64,000 nt of DNA from Polyodon spathula (GCF_017654505.1 NC_054569.1:4551492-4615491); one strand, 5' to 3'; shown: positions 39,263 through 52,550, counted from the first letter of the stretch. Numbers and translations are program-made. Notes: a model not told the origin generated them from the letters alone.

Positions 39263-39407
39263 AGATGTTTTCATGTAGCAGTGAATACTAATTATTCTGC
39301 ATCCATAGGTAATAATCTGTCTATCTGGATATCAATTTCTGTGAAGATCAAAACAGATATAGATACCCAGTAGAATAATTATTACTCACCACTAAAATAA
39401 AACATCT
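39263..39407. mobile_element. 145-bp imperfect foldback (inverted-repeat) element
   Basis: The left arm starts AGATGTTTTCATGTAGCAGT and continues GAATACTAATTATTCTGC. The reverse complement of the right arm starts AGATGTTTTATTTTAGTGGT and continues GAGTAATAATTATTCTAC. The arms match over about 60 bp around a ~20-bp centre. No coding sequence lies inside. The shape fits a foldback MITE; a structured RNA hairpin is a less likely reading. No clear target-site duplication was seen. Confidence 0.6.
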
Positions 39408-40689
39408 GTTCACTGCATTGGCATGTATTTTATAGATCAACTATAGAGATAGATACGCTGTAGCTAGCGTGTGTGTGTGTATTTATATATAATCGTTCAG
39501 TTGTAAAAGCAGGTTACCAGGTGACTAACCTGAATGTTGCAATGCTAAGTAAGGTGTTTTTTTATTTTTTATTTGATGCTTTTTTATTTCCCTGATGTGT
39601 AAACAGAATGAAGGCAGTATGTCTGGTATTGAAGAGATTAGTCACAGGCGAGTATGAATCACAGTATCACCCCCTAATGAATTCCTAATTCATTTGCTGT
39701 GATTTAAACAGCACTCAGCTCCCTGGAAGCTTCAACTTTTCAGAAAGCAATTCATAAATAGCTTTTAAACACAACGGATGAATGGATTTTCCATTTCATT
39801 GCGTGAGCAGTAACTGGGAAGAAATGTTCTCATTTTTTGGTCATCCTCCCCTTATCCTTTTTATCCCACAGCTGCGTTATACTGACACCTGCTGGCAGAG
39901 GTTAGATTGCATAGTTCAGAAGTCCTGGTTTAGCATGGTTCTCTGCTGAGACTTGAGCTCTAGGCATGCAGTATAAGATAGACAAACACAGCTATCTGCT
40001 TTAGTATATTGAGCCTGTGGACACTAATGTTTGTTCCAGGCTTCTGCGTAACCTTATTACCACAGGAGTTATTGGAGCCTGTTCTGTTAGGCATGTCACG
40101 TTGTGTACCTCTCTCTCCAGATGTGTGTGCGGCTTTTATTATTTGAATGTGTTCAGGTTTAGCTTTTGCTGGCAAACGCACGAGACCCGCTACACACGAA
40201 CACTGAGCCGAAATGAATTTTTATTTTTTTTGTTTGGGTTGAAGTGAAACAGTTTCTTTATTTGACATTGGTCAGGGAGGAGGGGTTGGACACAAATACA
40301 ATGATTTGTAATATGCAAAAATAATCAGGCTTCAAGTCTAAGAAGTAAGAAAATGCCTCCCATTAACCACCTGGGAGTTCAGTTTGCATGCACTTCAGTG
40401 ACAGACTAGCAGAGAATCATTCATTAGCATGCATTACTTTAAACAAAGTCATTATGAAGCATAATTGATTTAGGTGTTTATCTGAGCATTTAAATGCCCC
40501 ACAAAAGGTTGAGACAGCAAGAGAAAACGGCATGACCGTAACAAAACAAGAACAAAAGCATTGCAGCAGGGCAATGCAGAGGCTGGCTTTCAGGAGGCTG
40601 GCTCCCTAGAGTCTGGTGTTGCTTGTTTACTTTCATATTGACTTGGAACAGCAAGGACCGCTGCCACCTGGGCTCACTTGATTAAAGCA
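39408..40689. other. Non-coding stretch, no gene seen
   Basis: Unique sequence with a short GTGTGT/TATATA run near 39470-39490. ORFs are short and unrecognised. Confidence 0.55.
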
Positions 40690-41380
40690 GGGTAATACAG
40701 CACAGTGAAGCACAGCACATCACAGGGTAATACAGCACAGTGAAAGCACAGCACAGCACAGGGTAATACAGCACAGTGAAGCACAGCACAGGGTAATACA
40801 GCACAGTGAAACACAGCACAGGGTAATACAGCACAGTGAAGCACAGCACAGGGTAATACAGCACAGTGAAACACAGCACAGCACAGTGAAGCACATCACA
40901 GGGTAATACAGCACAGTGAAACACAGCACATCACAGGGTAATACAGCACAGTGAAGCACAGCACAGGGTAATACAGCACAGTGAAGCACAGCACAGGGTA
41001 ATACAGCACAGTGAAGCACAGCACAGGGTAATACAGCACAGTGAAGCACAGCACAGGGTAATACAGCACAGTGAAGCACAGCACATCACAGGGTAATACA
41101 GCACAGCACAGCACAGTGAAGCACAGCACAGGGTAATACAGCACAGCACATCACAGTGCACAGCACAGTGAAACACAGCACAGCAGCACAGTGAAGCACA
41201 GCACAGGGTAATAAAGCACAGTGAAACACAGCACAGCACAGGGTAATACAGCACAGTGAAGCACAGCACAGGGTAATACAGCACAGTGAAGCACAGCACA
41301 GGGTAATAAAGCACAGTGAAGCACAGCACAGGGTAATAAAGCACAGTGAAGCACAGCACAGGGTAATAAAGCACAGTGAA
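40690..41380. repeat. Minisatellite, 30-bp unit, about 20 copies
   Basis: The unit is GGGTAATACAGCACAGTGAA plus GCACAGCACA. Variants insert extra GCACA steps or CATCACA, so spacing is irregular in the middle (40860-41170). The last four units, and one earlier at about 41208, carry GGGTAATAAAG instead of GGGTAATACAG. The unit itself contains a smaller CACAG-type repeat. Cysteine/leucine/valine-rich ORFs of 66-153 codons on the minus strand come from this array. Confidence 0.95.
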
Positions 41381-44300
41381 AAATGTACACATACCAAAGT
41401 GTAAATGGTAGATATTTTAATCCACACCCTTCATATAAACTCAGGGCTCTTGAATCGTAAGCCATTCGGATCCTTCTAACTGTATCTAGAACCTGTTGAC
41501 AAAGAGAGCGTCTTTCGACTCCCAAGAACAGTGGCAGCTAAGAAGACTGCTTTGAAGTAGGACTGCAAGGAAAGCGTATTGATGCATGCGTAGGACGGAA
41601 GGAAGAAGGACGTGTGCCAACATCTCCGAATGAGGACGCAGACAGGCCTGTGTTTTTATCAGACATTTCCCCTGGTATTTCGACACGTGCTTTGAATGGA
41701 AAGAGGAAGACTCTCTGTTCCGGCACTTCTCCAGACAAAGCTCAAAGCCAGCTGGAACATAACTAATCACGCATGCAAAACAAACTGGGTTGAGTAAGAG
41801 TGGGCTGGTTTTTTTGTTTTGTTTTCTTCATCTTCAAAGACTTTTTTTCTTTTTTTTTTTTTTTTACAAGCCCATAACTATATGTAATGGTTTTCAGACT
41901 ACTGTGTGAAAGGGGAAGTGAAATGCAGTCCACGTGGATGGTTCCTGTAAATTAAACACAGTTGTCTCTGTTTCTTCTATTGGTGCTGTGTTCTGTGCCT
42001 GCAGTTCATTAGACGGTTGGAGCGAAGCCTCGTTGCACAGAAATGAAAACTCAAAGGCAGCTGCGTGGAGGGGGAGCTTTGAGAGTTTCTTGGCAGGTAG
42101 TTCTGTACTGCAGAGCTTTTATTGTCGGTGGGCAGCTGTAAAATATTTATGGACCTGATAAATGAAGTATTAACCTATCGCAGTAAATGTTCATTAAACT
42201 TCTTCTGTGTACACATATGCTTTTGAGCAGTGGAGTAAGCGCGAAACTTGGGATTAATAACGCGCTTGTGAAGAGAAACTGATTGTTGTTATGCTGCCTG
42301 TCTTCCTGCGGCTGTGTTTTAAAATGCTCTTTTTTAATCTGTGGGCTAGAAAGTGCTTGGGGAGTCGAGGGGCATTAATATGTATTAAACATAGACGGGG
42401 ATCGTTTATGTATTTAGTTTATTTTTTTTTATTCATTCGGATACACAGGGGGCGTTCATAAAGCAGTTGTTCCGCGAATCCCGATGGATAATCCCGGAGT
42501 CGAGTGGGTTGTGTGTGGATATCCTCGCAAGTGAAATACCCACAGCACTCTGAACGTCCGGGGTGCATCCTGTTTGTTTGTGGCGTGCACAGTTATTTGG
42601 AAAAGTGACATCACCCGGGTCCTCCTGTCGCTGGGTTTGAACGAATGCAAGATACAGTAGATTCCAAAGTGAGATCTGATAAACATGGAAATATGAAAAA
42701 AAATAAAAAATAAAACCATCTCCTAGGAGAGGATCATTTTAGATTCATAAATAAGTAAAAATCAAGCAGAAAAATGCACATCTAATGTTGTAACGTGTGC
42801 TTTACTCATCGTTGTAGCAGCTTTGCTGAGGGATTGATGACACCGTTGCTTACAAGAAGATCCAAACTGTGCTTTGTTGTTGTTGTTGTTAGCATTGTTT
42901 TGCCAGCTTGTTATAAATACAGTTCACCTCAACCACACATCCCAGCAGGGCGGTTCGTTTATGGGTCGTGAACATAGCCTTCCTTTTGTAGTACAAGTTA
43001 AAAAGAGCGGCATCCTGAGAATTAATCAAGCATTTGTTTTCATTTCTCTGTCATCAATTGTAATTGTGCAGTTATGATGGGTAATGTAGTTATATTGGTA
43101 AAACAAACATTTGTTCATTTGTTAAAACTGGGGTAGAGAGGGGCTTCAACAGCGTTTAGTTCAGAGTTAAATACAGCACATCCCCAAACACCCAGGCTAT
43201 TGCATTAATATCTTCAATCAGAAAGAACGTCTCGCTGTCTAGTCTTCAGTAAACACTTGTTTTGCCTGTCTGGTTAATGGTTAATTCAGACATCGTAACA
43301 GCTTCGTTTTACTTCCAGTTACCTTGGCAACAGATAAGATAGGCCTTCAAATGACTTGAAAGAATAGAAACTGTGACCTGTGAAACGCCATCAAAATGTA
43401 ATTAAATGAAGGTTGGCTATTAACCCCACCCCACCCCCCCTTGTTAAAAAAATCTGAATTTCAGTGACAGTTATTACTTCTTTGATAGGAATGGGTTGTT
43501 TTGATATTCAAGTGACACCAGTATAAATATTCATGGTTGGCCAGGTTAGGCTTTTGAAAAGTGTGTGTGTGTAACAGTGCTGGTTTGAAGCTGTCGACCA
43601 CAGAATAAAAAATTAAATTAAACATTTTTATTTTCGGTTCAAACCGGAATGGAACTTGCCCATTTGCAAGGATCCTAACTTTCAATTATTTTCTGTTTCC
43701 AAATATCCAGAACGTGGACACATGGGTACCTTTCTCCTGACGTCGTTGGAAATGTTTTAGAGCGTACGTTTCAGCACCGTGGCTGGAGGGTGTTCTCGAG
43801 CTGTTATTAAATTGTCAGGCGTTTAAAAGCCATTGCTGAGGAGAGCTGTAGCTGTAAACCCCTCTGTGTCAGCTCTAATGCAGCGGGCATTGTGAAGGAG
43901 AGAAGGGAGGCTGCCACTGCGTATAGAGTAAAAGGAAGAGATTTCAGAACGCGCTGGCTGTCCATCTGCATGAAAAGGATGCATCTTTTGGCGTTTGGTC
44001 CAGGGTAAACGTTTTCCTAGTTTTGGGGGATGATGTGAGCCGTGCAGGGGCAGGTCTCGGGGGTACAGTAGAGCTGTGCTTGTGAAGCTGAGGTGTGGTG
44101 TGTTTTAACCTGATCCAGCCGTGGGACATTACAGAAGGATGCCTAATTGAATTCAGTTGCAAGGTTTTCCCGTGCTGAAGGTATAACTGAAGGCCTGGAA
44201 TTACACATTTAGCAGCAGCATGGGTGCAGAGTGTGTACTCCAATGTCTACATGCTTGGGCTGGTTCAGTGCTGTTGCTGAATATTAAATGACTGTCTAGC

Positions 44301-45892
44301 TGTGTCCTAAACGTTACAGTTCAGTATAACCCTGAATTCATGTCTCAGTTCTTGCCAGCACCACTTTCTTCTGTAAGTAGAATTGATTCGCTTCACTGAT
44401 GTTGCTCTTCTAGTCAGTGCATTCCTTCTCACTATTTGTACAAAAAAAAAAAAAAATGGTGGAGGATTATTTGGTACTTGAAAGAATGTGCAAGATCCTC
44501 ACATTCATTTCAGTTTTAATGCAGGCTTGTCTTGGGGTATCAGAAGTGCTTTTTTAAGCTGCACAGTTGGTAGATAAGGAGCATGCTGCCCCTGGTTCCT
44601 CCCTTCACTTCAGTAGCATACTGTCGCTAATTGCAGAAAGCTGTAGAATCCCACTTCAATTACCGATAATATCAATGTGGTACAGAAAGACTGTCTAGGG
44701 GGTTTGGTGTTAATAAACACAGCTCGCTGCTATGAGACGGGGAATATTGAAGACCAAAATCCGGATTCCAGTACCGATAAACAAAACGACAACAAGAAAA
44801 CATTCCATGGTAATTCGTAAGGAGTCTCTAGTTTGTACCGTCCAGCGGTCACCAGGACAGTGGAGTTGAGACGGCTGTTCTGTGGACAGCAGTGTCCCCA
44901 TCTAAAGTAAAAACAGCCTGTCCTTATACAGAGCCTGTCACCCCTGAGTTCTGTACAAAACATGAACTGTGAGTGTTACAGCATCAGTGTTTCAAGAGGT
45001 TATAGTGCATGAATAACTGATATTGCAGGGAGATAACTGGTGATCTGTGGTTAACGAGTGGTAAAGTAAAGGTATGCAAACTTTTCCAGTTGCCACTGCC
45101 TCCCTTCAGGGTGAATACTGAGTTATTCTGAAAACCAGTCAAGATGAAATAAGTTACCCTAAAGATGATTGCTGATGGTTGCCATGCTGTGAGTTGATGG
45201 GCGGTCTGTGATGCTGAATTGTAGTATTTCGCTTTGTTTTATTTATACTGTATCTTAATGGCTGTGGTGTTTTATATTCATTTCTTAAAGTGCTTTTGCT
45301 GTGTTATTTCGTGGTATTTCAAGAAGAGTTATCTTGCATGGTTCGAGGGCTTACATTTGTATCTAGAAATTGTGTCTTTAAGTATTTATTTGAAGTAGAA
45401 GATTGCATGTATGAAACTTCTAAACCATTTGGAACAAAGACCAGGACGAGCCAACCTTTGGCCACCCCTGGCATAAAGCATTTAGATCGTCCTTCAGTCA
45501 ACATACTTCATCGCTCAGTGAAAGTGGGAGAGCTGTTCATTTTTGGATCGTTTCTCAAAGTCCACACTGCACTGGCAGGCAGTGGTGATACAGTAGTGGA
45601 GCAGCGATCCAGCGGACAGTTCCTTGTAGTGACGGCTGCCCAGGTGTTCAGTACGCTGCACACGGACGGGGTGGAGAGTGGTACTGTATGAAAACAAGTC
45701 CTGTTTGTTCAGGCAGCTTCCACTCTTCTCAAACGACTCACAAAGCAGCTGTGGGGCGCTGTGATCACAGGCTGCATCTCGGAATTGACAGAGTGTTTAT
45801 TTCATTGCCGTCTAAGATTGTGCCTAGATTTCATGAGTCTCTCTCTTCTTCTTTTTCTTTTTTTTTTTTAGTGATGCTATAATCTATAACTA
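41381..45892. other. Non-coding stretch, no gene seen
   Basis: Mostly unique sequence with T runs (41843-41867, 42421-42430), a short GTT run near 42875-42891 and an A run (44442-44456). ORFs up to 133 codons (45290-45691) lack recognisable domains. Confidence 0.55.
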
Positions 45893-46187
45893 GAAGGGTT
45901 GTTGTCAGTTCCTGTTTTTTCATTTTCCAGTTCAATTGGCAATTCATTTTTAAAATCAATTCTCATAATAATTGATGTGATTTGTTCAACTACTTTCATT
46001 TTAAGCCAATTCTAATTGACTAACAGTGACGGCAGTTTAAGTAACGTGTTGCCACCATGAGAAGCTAATTTGAACAGAGCACTGATAATTGCAATTGTGT
46101 TCGGAGTGTGGGAATGGGTTTAAAGGGAATAGGAATTGATTTTAAAATGGCATTGGCATTGAAAAACAGGAATTGAGCCCAACCCTG
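45893..46187. mobile_element. TIR element (~295 bp), non-autonomous DNA transposon
   Basis: The left end reads GAAGGGTTGTTGTCAGTTCC then TGTTTTTTCATT. The reverse complement of the right end reads CAGGGTTGGGCTCAATTCCT then GTTTTTCAATGCC. These match over about 30-35 bp as terminal inverted repeats. The interior is AT-rich with several AATTG/CAATT motifs and no ORF. ATAAC occurs close to both ends, which may be a remnant target duplication, but the exact edges are unclear, so I do not assign a superfamily. Confidence 0.6.
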
Positions 46188-47659
46188 ATAACAAGGGCTT
46201 TATCAGATGCAGTCTCTTCTCTACCCCATCGACTGCATAGGTTTTTACGATTTAACATGATCTCACCTTGGAAGTTATTAATCCGAGAGAGCCCTTCTGT
46301 GACTAAATGTATTCTGCCATTGAATATCCCAGATGTAGCCTATTCTTAACCAAGAAACCAAAGTGATAGCCATCATACTAGTAATAGGTATTTCCCAAAG
46401 CATTACTGTTTGCTCCATTTCACCCGGGTGTGTGTTTGTGTGTGTGTCGCTAAATGCTCATGTTTTCACAGAACAAAAACAAAAAAATATCCCAAGAATA
46501 AGACCCTCCATTTGTAACCCACTGTTGGAAGTCCTGTTTATATGCCCGGGCCGTACAGTATTAAAGTAGACTCTGTTATTTGAAAGCGATGGGTGCCTCT
46601 GCTAATGTAGCCTCTGATGTTCGTGTCCATTTCCAAACTGTTTTGGACAGCGAGAGGATTCATTGACCAAGCTCCAGTGTCTTTTTTCTCGCTGTGATAA
46701 TGGAATGTCTTCAAACCATTTCTTGTGAAAAACGGGGAGCAATCCATCAAAGGCACAGTCTTGAGTCGGGATCCTCCATTAAGATTAGGACTGTTCAGAA
46801 AGATGGATGGCGGGTGTCGCAGCTCTGCTTCGTCCCAAAAAGACCTAAATGAAATGTAAGGATTCCCAGGGGGCGGTTTAAATGGCCTCTGGAGTAGCTG
46901 GGATCAGGCTGAGTTAGCAAAGTGCAGGGGTGATGAGGATGCCGTTCCCTGCACTGTTAAAGTGGTACCCCTTAGCTGAGCCGCTCTGTAACCCTTCAGA
47001 GTGGGAATTGGGTGAGAAGAGTGGCGGCGGCGGCCACCTCTTTGTGGTTCGCGAGTTCTTCATGGAGAACGTTCTTCTGCTTGGTTTGGTTCTTCTGTTT
47101 TTTTCTTCCCGAGTCTGAATGTCAGTGTAGTGCTGGGTGCGGTTGTACGTGAGCGTGCTCATTCGAGGGATGTGTTGTTTGTATTGTGATGCACAACACA
47201 GATCGTTGTAGTTTTACCAAAACAAAGTCTTTGTGCAGCTGGTCTGAATCCACGCTCTCCCAATCTCATTAGTTTCTTTTGTCCTTTAGCTAAGCAGTCC
47301 ATCCCTAAATGATTATCTGATCTCGTCATGCATCTTACAAGTAGCCCATCGGCACCAAGTATGGAGATCTTCATGATGTGACACGAGTGTATCTTTACAC
47401 CTCTAATGCAGTGATTTCATTGTAGTGTTGGGAGTTGATATGGAGCCTCCGCTGTAGAAAACTATGATTTACATACTGGGAGCGCTCAGGTAGACCAGAA
47501 ATAGAATAGTTTCCCTTTTTTTACCCATTTTAAAATAATTTTGAATTTTTATCTTGAAACCTCTGATAATCAATCACAGAATGTAATCCTTTCTCTGCCC
47601 ACAGCAGAAACATGTGCACAACATGTGTTCCCATGCACAGTAATTGGATTCATTTGTAA
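46188..47659. other. Non-coding stretch, no gene seen
   Basis: Unique sequence with a short GTGTGT run (46429-46447) and a small GGCGGCGGC run (47023-47032). ORFs are short and unrecognised. Confidence 0.55.
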
Positions 47660-47830
47660 AAATAAGAGAGAAGGAGAAGAGAAGGAGATGCGATACCTTT
47701 TATTGGACGAACTAAACAATAGTTAATCACAAGCTTTCAAGACCTCTCTTCTTCAAGTGAAAGTGGGAAAGAAGGATGGATGTTTACATTCAAAGCTGGC
47801 ATGAGAATTTTAACAAAAAGAACCCATTTT
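47660..47830. mobile_element. Fragment of a widespread interspersed repeat (unnamed)
   Basis: The stretch ATACCTTTTATTGGACGAAC, then about 20 bases on CAAGCTTTCAAGACC and CTCTTCTTCAAG, matches a pattern I recognise from repeats in many fish, amphibian and reptile genomes (ataccttttattgg...caagctttcgag...cttcttcagg). I cannot name the family with certainty. The edges are uncertain; the conserved core is 47690-47758. Confidence 0.5.
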
Positions 47831-49694
47831 TTATACACTGAAACATTTCTCAATGTCGTCCCCTTTTATTACATCATGTCAGGGTTTTAATAATGCCCCT
47901 GTTTTTACATGGCCTTCCGTGCGTTTTTGATCGGACTGCAAGTCCTGTTGGCAGTCCAGTTTTAACTGTGGGAGAAGAAGCGTCCAGCTGTCCCGTTTAA
48001 ACCTGCTTGAAACCGTGTCGAACAAGGAGCCAAATATTACTATCCTGTCAGTACAGCAATACAACATTAGGCATTTTCAAAGAAGTAGAATCTTTGAAAT
48101 GATGATTAAAAAAGCAGAAAAGCCTCATGTCTCCCCAGCCCCCTCAATTCCTCACCCGGCTCTCGTTAAAGGGGTGGTCTCGATGGACTTCACTTCACAG
48201 CGTGTTAACGTGATTGACAAGTGAAACGGTAAAATGCTTTTGTACGCAGGGCACATGGTTTTTCTGGAAGGATCAACAACATGGCCCTGACCTCTCAATT
48301 CTCCTTTTTGACATAATCTTGTGAAAAGGGCTGTGCTGTATTGTACAGGCCTCTCAAAGCACTTTTCTCTGCAGTATATTTTAGTTTCAAACTATATGTT
48401 GGGAATATGAATTGCATTCTGTCAGTGCATGAACTATTGGTACATATTTAACTGTATGTGTGTGTGTGTGTCTGTGTATATATATATAAAACACGCACAC
48501 ATACAGAGAGTAGCAGGTTAATGTGTTGTTGTTTTGTGTTTATTGATACTCTTAAAGCTTTTCTATAATCGCCTGCTGTGGATTGAGATCTCAGATTCAA
48601 AAGAAAAGAGGTTGTCCGCTGTGCTCAGTGCCGAAAGAATAGAACAAACCAAATCAGTGACATCAGCAGAGTTAATGCTGTTCATTATCACCTGAAAAAT
48701 CACATGTCAAGATCACTTGCTGTGTGCGTGGGTGTTTTAAATGCAAGCTATGCTGCTGTTCCAGCATGTTTGGTATCCAGGCAGAACTCTATGGAACAAG
48801 AGGGGAAGACTTGTTAGAAGTTGCAGTAGGGAGTTGGCTATAGTCCAGTCCTTTTAACATGCAACAAATTCAATAACCTTTCTCCACTAGAGGCACATCG
48901 ATGTGGTTAATTGAAATCCTGTGAGAGACTCGCGAATCAGTAGAAGGAGGAATGCAGTACCTTAAGAGCTGGATCTCTGGCTCCAGTAATAAGTGGTACT
49001 GACATGCCATGCCTGTTGTATCAATGCCTCTGCTCTGCTGCTGGTGCAAAGCTAGTCGTCAGCCCTTCTTATCTGCAGCATGCAGTGGCCGCTGTCGCAG
49101 CTTGGTTATGTGGCATGGCAGGGCTGCAGATTCATATTGCAAATGGAAATCAATACCACCCTGACAGGCACAATTAGTGTCAGTGCTGTGCAGAGCTCTT
49201 TAACTCACGCCTGGCCTTTTGGCTTTCTGGCTGTCCTTCTATACAGCTGTCTAATTGCTCATTAACTGCGTTCTATCACCTTGCACAGTCCCCCGCTGCT
49301 ACGTTACACCTTTCATCTAGTTTTTTTTGGCTCCTTGTGGGCACTGTCGTTGAGCATTAGCTTTCATCTGAAGCCTATTACTTTGATGTCACTGTTTAAA
49401 TAGATGAAATGTTCTGTACAGTAAGGAGTTGCTGCAGACTGGCACGCAGAATGCCAGGATTAATTTACTGTACAAGGCAGGACGAGAAGTTTCCTGGAAT
49501 TTCAATTTGGACTTAAATGAGTCGGAGGATTAATTAATAAAAAAAATAAAACAATTTATAATGCCTCTATTTATTCAGGATTAAGCTCTGTGCAGAAACC
49601 CCCCTTGGACAGAACGTGCAACCTATTGTGGCAAGCAGGAGAACTGATCCTGTGCCTCAAAGCCTTAAACACTGCCCCGAGATCTACGCAGTAC
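47831..49694. other. Non-coding stretch, no gene seen
   Basis: Unique sequence with a (TG)n-(TA)n run near 48457-48488. ORFs are short and unrecognised. Confidence 0.55.
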
Positions 49695-49895
49695 ACAGCT
49701 GTGGCCAAAGACGGCAAAGACTCTAGAAAATGATATTGCGTTAGTCTGCCGGAAGCCATAATAGTAATACAGAATTGCATGGTAGATTTCAAAATGTCAC
49801 ATTATCAGTTTTTCTTTAAGTATGTGGAAAATTACAGAGCGGTATGTAATGCATTCATTTAACGTAACTTTATTGAGCAGGTTTCATTCAACTTT
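49695..49895 (+). mobile_element. TIR element copy 3, 3'-truncated
   Basis: It starts ACAGCTGTGGCCAAAGACGG and then follows the order of copy 1: a CCGGAAG block (ATCGGAAG in copy 1), AATGCATTCATTTAACGTAA (diverged in copy 1) and GAGCAGGTTTCA (CAGCAGGTTTCA in copy 1). It has the same orientation as copy 1. Similarity stops near 49895, before the right inverted end. No coding capacity. Confidence 0.65.
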
Positions 49896-51077
49896 GCAGC
49901 AGAATGGGGTGCACAGTGCAGGGGGATGCACAGAGCTCCTGCTCAACCCCAGGATTATTCCATGTGTTTCATGACTAAATCCTGGAGGGCATTTTATTTT
50001 ATTGGAATAGAAGCAAAATTGACATCAAAATACTGTGGAAACCCAACGGTGTTTAATACATCTATATGCATATGCGCGGATGACCCTGTTGGAGCCCAGC
50101 ACCTCTTGCTGTTTGAGAATGCTGTGTGATGGTTTCATGATGTGGAATACTGAATCACAGGCCAGTCTCTCCTTCTGTCCATGCCAGATTCCAATGCTGT
50201 GAACCATGTTCTAGGTACTGCCATCTACTGAATGGGAGCTCTCTAAATACTGCCCGCCTTCTCCATTAGCCACGCTGATGCTTCCTCCCTAGGGGTATTT
50301 ACCAACCCCTTTTTAAACATCAACTCAAATACAGAAGAAAACAGAACTGCATGCAAGCTGGACCAGCAATTGTTTTGCATAGCTTGTTTAAAATAACAGT
50401 TTTGCCCTGTGACAAGCTGTGTGCTTCATAGCACATCCCGGTCCCCAGTTCTGCGCCCGGTGTTTTTGAGACCTGTAATTTTACGACTGCAGTGATAGCA
50501 AGCTGTTTGCCTAGACGATCCCTCGTACGGCTACCACGGGACCTCCCTGGCTTTGCTATCAATCCATCTTCTCTATGTTTTTAAAGGCTCTGTTTACATA
50601 TCCCAGCACACTGCATTCTGATGTGCTCTGCTGGCCAGCCCAGGCTCCCTCTTGCTTGCTGTCACAGCTCAGCTCATTTTAATCAGAAGGCCTGCAGAAG
50701 CTCTGGAGCACTGTGATGCAGTGGGAGGGTTTCCAGCAGTCGTCCCGCGGGAGGGTCTGGGAGCTGCAGGATCATTACCCTGAGCAGCTGCTCAAGCTCA
50801 CCTTCACTCCTCAGCGTGGGGTGGGAGGATGGGGTGGGGGCGGTATATGTGTTCAAAAGAAAATGACTGCAGTACTTTGTGTATGATTTGTTTGAGGCCT
50901 CGGCACAGATTAATAACCCTTCCTCCTGTATAATAGAGACTGGCGCTCGTACAGGGAAGATTGGATAGCACCTCGCCAGCCCTTGTGATATGCAGTATGG
51001 GGGCTTTGGGGCTGCTAGGACAGGACTGATCTGACCTGGTATAGCTGCTGCTCCTGTAGGTGTTGAAATGGGGCGGA
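49896..51077. other. Non-coding stretch, no gene seen
   Basis: Unique sequence. The 138-codon minus-strand ORF at 50683-51099 has no recognisable domain and ends in the 35-bp repeat. Confidence 0.5.
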
Positions 51078-51300
51078 ATGGATACCATGAGCCATTCAAA
51101 CAGTTAAACTAATGGAATGGGATGAGCCATTCAAACAGTTAAACTAATAGAATGGGATGAGCCATTCAAACAGTTAAACTAATAGAATGGGATGAGCCAT
51201 TCAAACAGTTAAACTAATGGAATGGGATGAGCCATTCAAACAGTTAAACTAATGGAATGGGATGAGCCATTCAAACAGTTAAACTAATGGAATGGGATGA
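51078..51300. repeat. Minisatellite, 35-bp unit, 6 copies
   Basis: GAGCCATTCAAACAGTTAAA recurs at 51089, 51124, 51159, 51194, 51229 and 51264, an exact 35-bp period. Two unit types differ by one base (AATGGAATGGG or AATAGAATGGG), with the second type in the second and third positions. Confidence 0.95.
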
Positions 51301-52548
51301 TTGTTTAATGGTTGCTCATTATGTGGCTTATTCTGTATTGACGTCGTGTGGCTAGAGGACAGGTTGAACAAGTTAAAGACGCAGGGCCCTCATTATCAGT
51401 CATAGAGAGCTGTTTGAGACAGTGGGGATTCTGACGTGGCTGCTGTTTTGTACGCTCCTGTAATAGGAACAAATAGGAGAGGCGAATAGCAGGGAGAGTG
51501 AACCTAAAGTCAGCGCAGATACTGCAGTGTAACACAGCACTGAATCCTACTTTAACAGCAACGTGCAATCTGCTCTTCTTCACATGGCTGCCACTGGTGT
51601 GAGGAGGTTGTTTTTTTCGCGGTAATGAATTTCAAAAGCCTGTTCGCTTCTTGGAGGCAAACTGATAATGCACAGGAAACCTTTTGCTCCGGTAACATTT
51701 TCCAGGACTTGTTTTGTTGGGATTTAATTTAAAAACGTGGTGCTGTACATTTGCAGTAGCTGGCTTTATTTTTTTTCAGATTTTTTTCTAAATATACCTG
51801 GTTGCTGGTGAGGCTAAAATCGCAGCGATGTGCTTCCGCCGAGGAAAATGCTAATAACAGGAGGCGTTTGATTGCTTGACATGTAAAACATAAGCTGCCT
51901 TCCATTGAATTCACTTCTTCTACTTCCAAAGACTAGACAAAGACTAGGAGTACTACAATGCCACCTTACAATATGAAGTACAGTAACACTTCAGTCCAGT
52001 AAACCATGCATTTTACTGAATCAGTTTTCTTTAGTTTGAAAAAAGCACCATCCTGCTCTTTTACAATAAGCGAGTACCGATTCCTGTAGCTGGTCCTGGC
52101 ATGGCTCCCCCCATCATCTCAAGTGGAAATTGCATGAGATGAAGAATGAGGTGAATTGCATGCACGCTAGCCAGATCGACTGCAAACCAGACAAGAAAGC
52201 ATGTGGACTTCATTGGGTAACTGTCCCCGTGTCTTTTGTGACTGGCATTGGGAACTTTATGAGCTCTTCCAGTGAAACTGATTGGATTCTGAAGGAGCTG
52301 TGGGGCTCTCTTTATGTAAATGAAAAGACTGAAGATGGACTCTGAAGCATGTGGGGGGGCACAACATTTGTAGATATTCACTGTGTTGCAAAATACAGTA
52401 GCTGTGAAGGGGGAAGGTGGGGGGGGGGGGCAGTGCATAATTGATTTTTTGTTTTAATTATGTTACTTGGACAGGCTGCAAAATGTGTCTCTCTGTAGGG
52501 TTCTGATAAAGTAGTGGTCCCTATGATGATGCCTGACTTATGGATGTG

Positions 52549-52550
<2 letters not shown>
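51301..52550. other. Non-coding stretch, no gene seen
   Basis: Unique sequence ending with a G run (52421-52430) and a short GAT run. ORFs up to 125 codons are unrecognised. Confidence 0.55.

Noticed and set aside
40674..41525. Minus-strand ORFs of 66-153 codons rich in Cys, Leu and Val
   Set aside because: They are translations of the 30-bp CACAG-type repeat.
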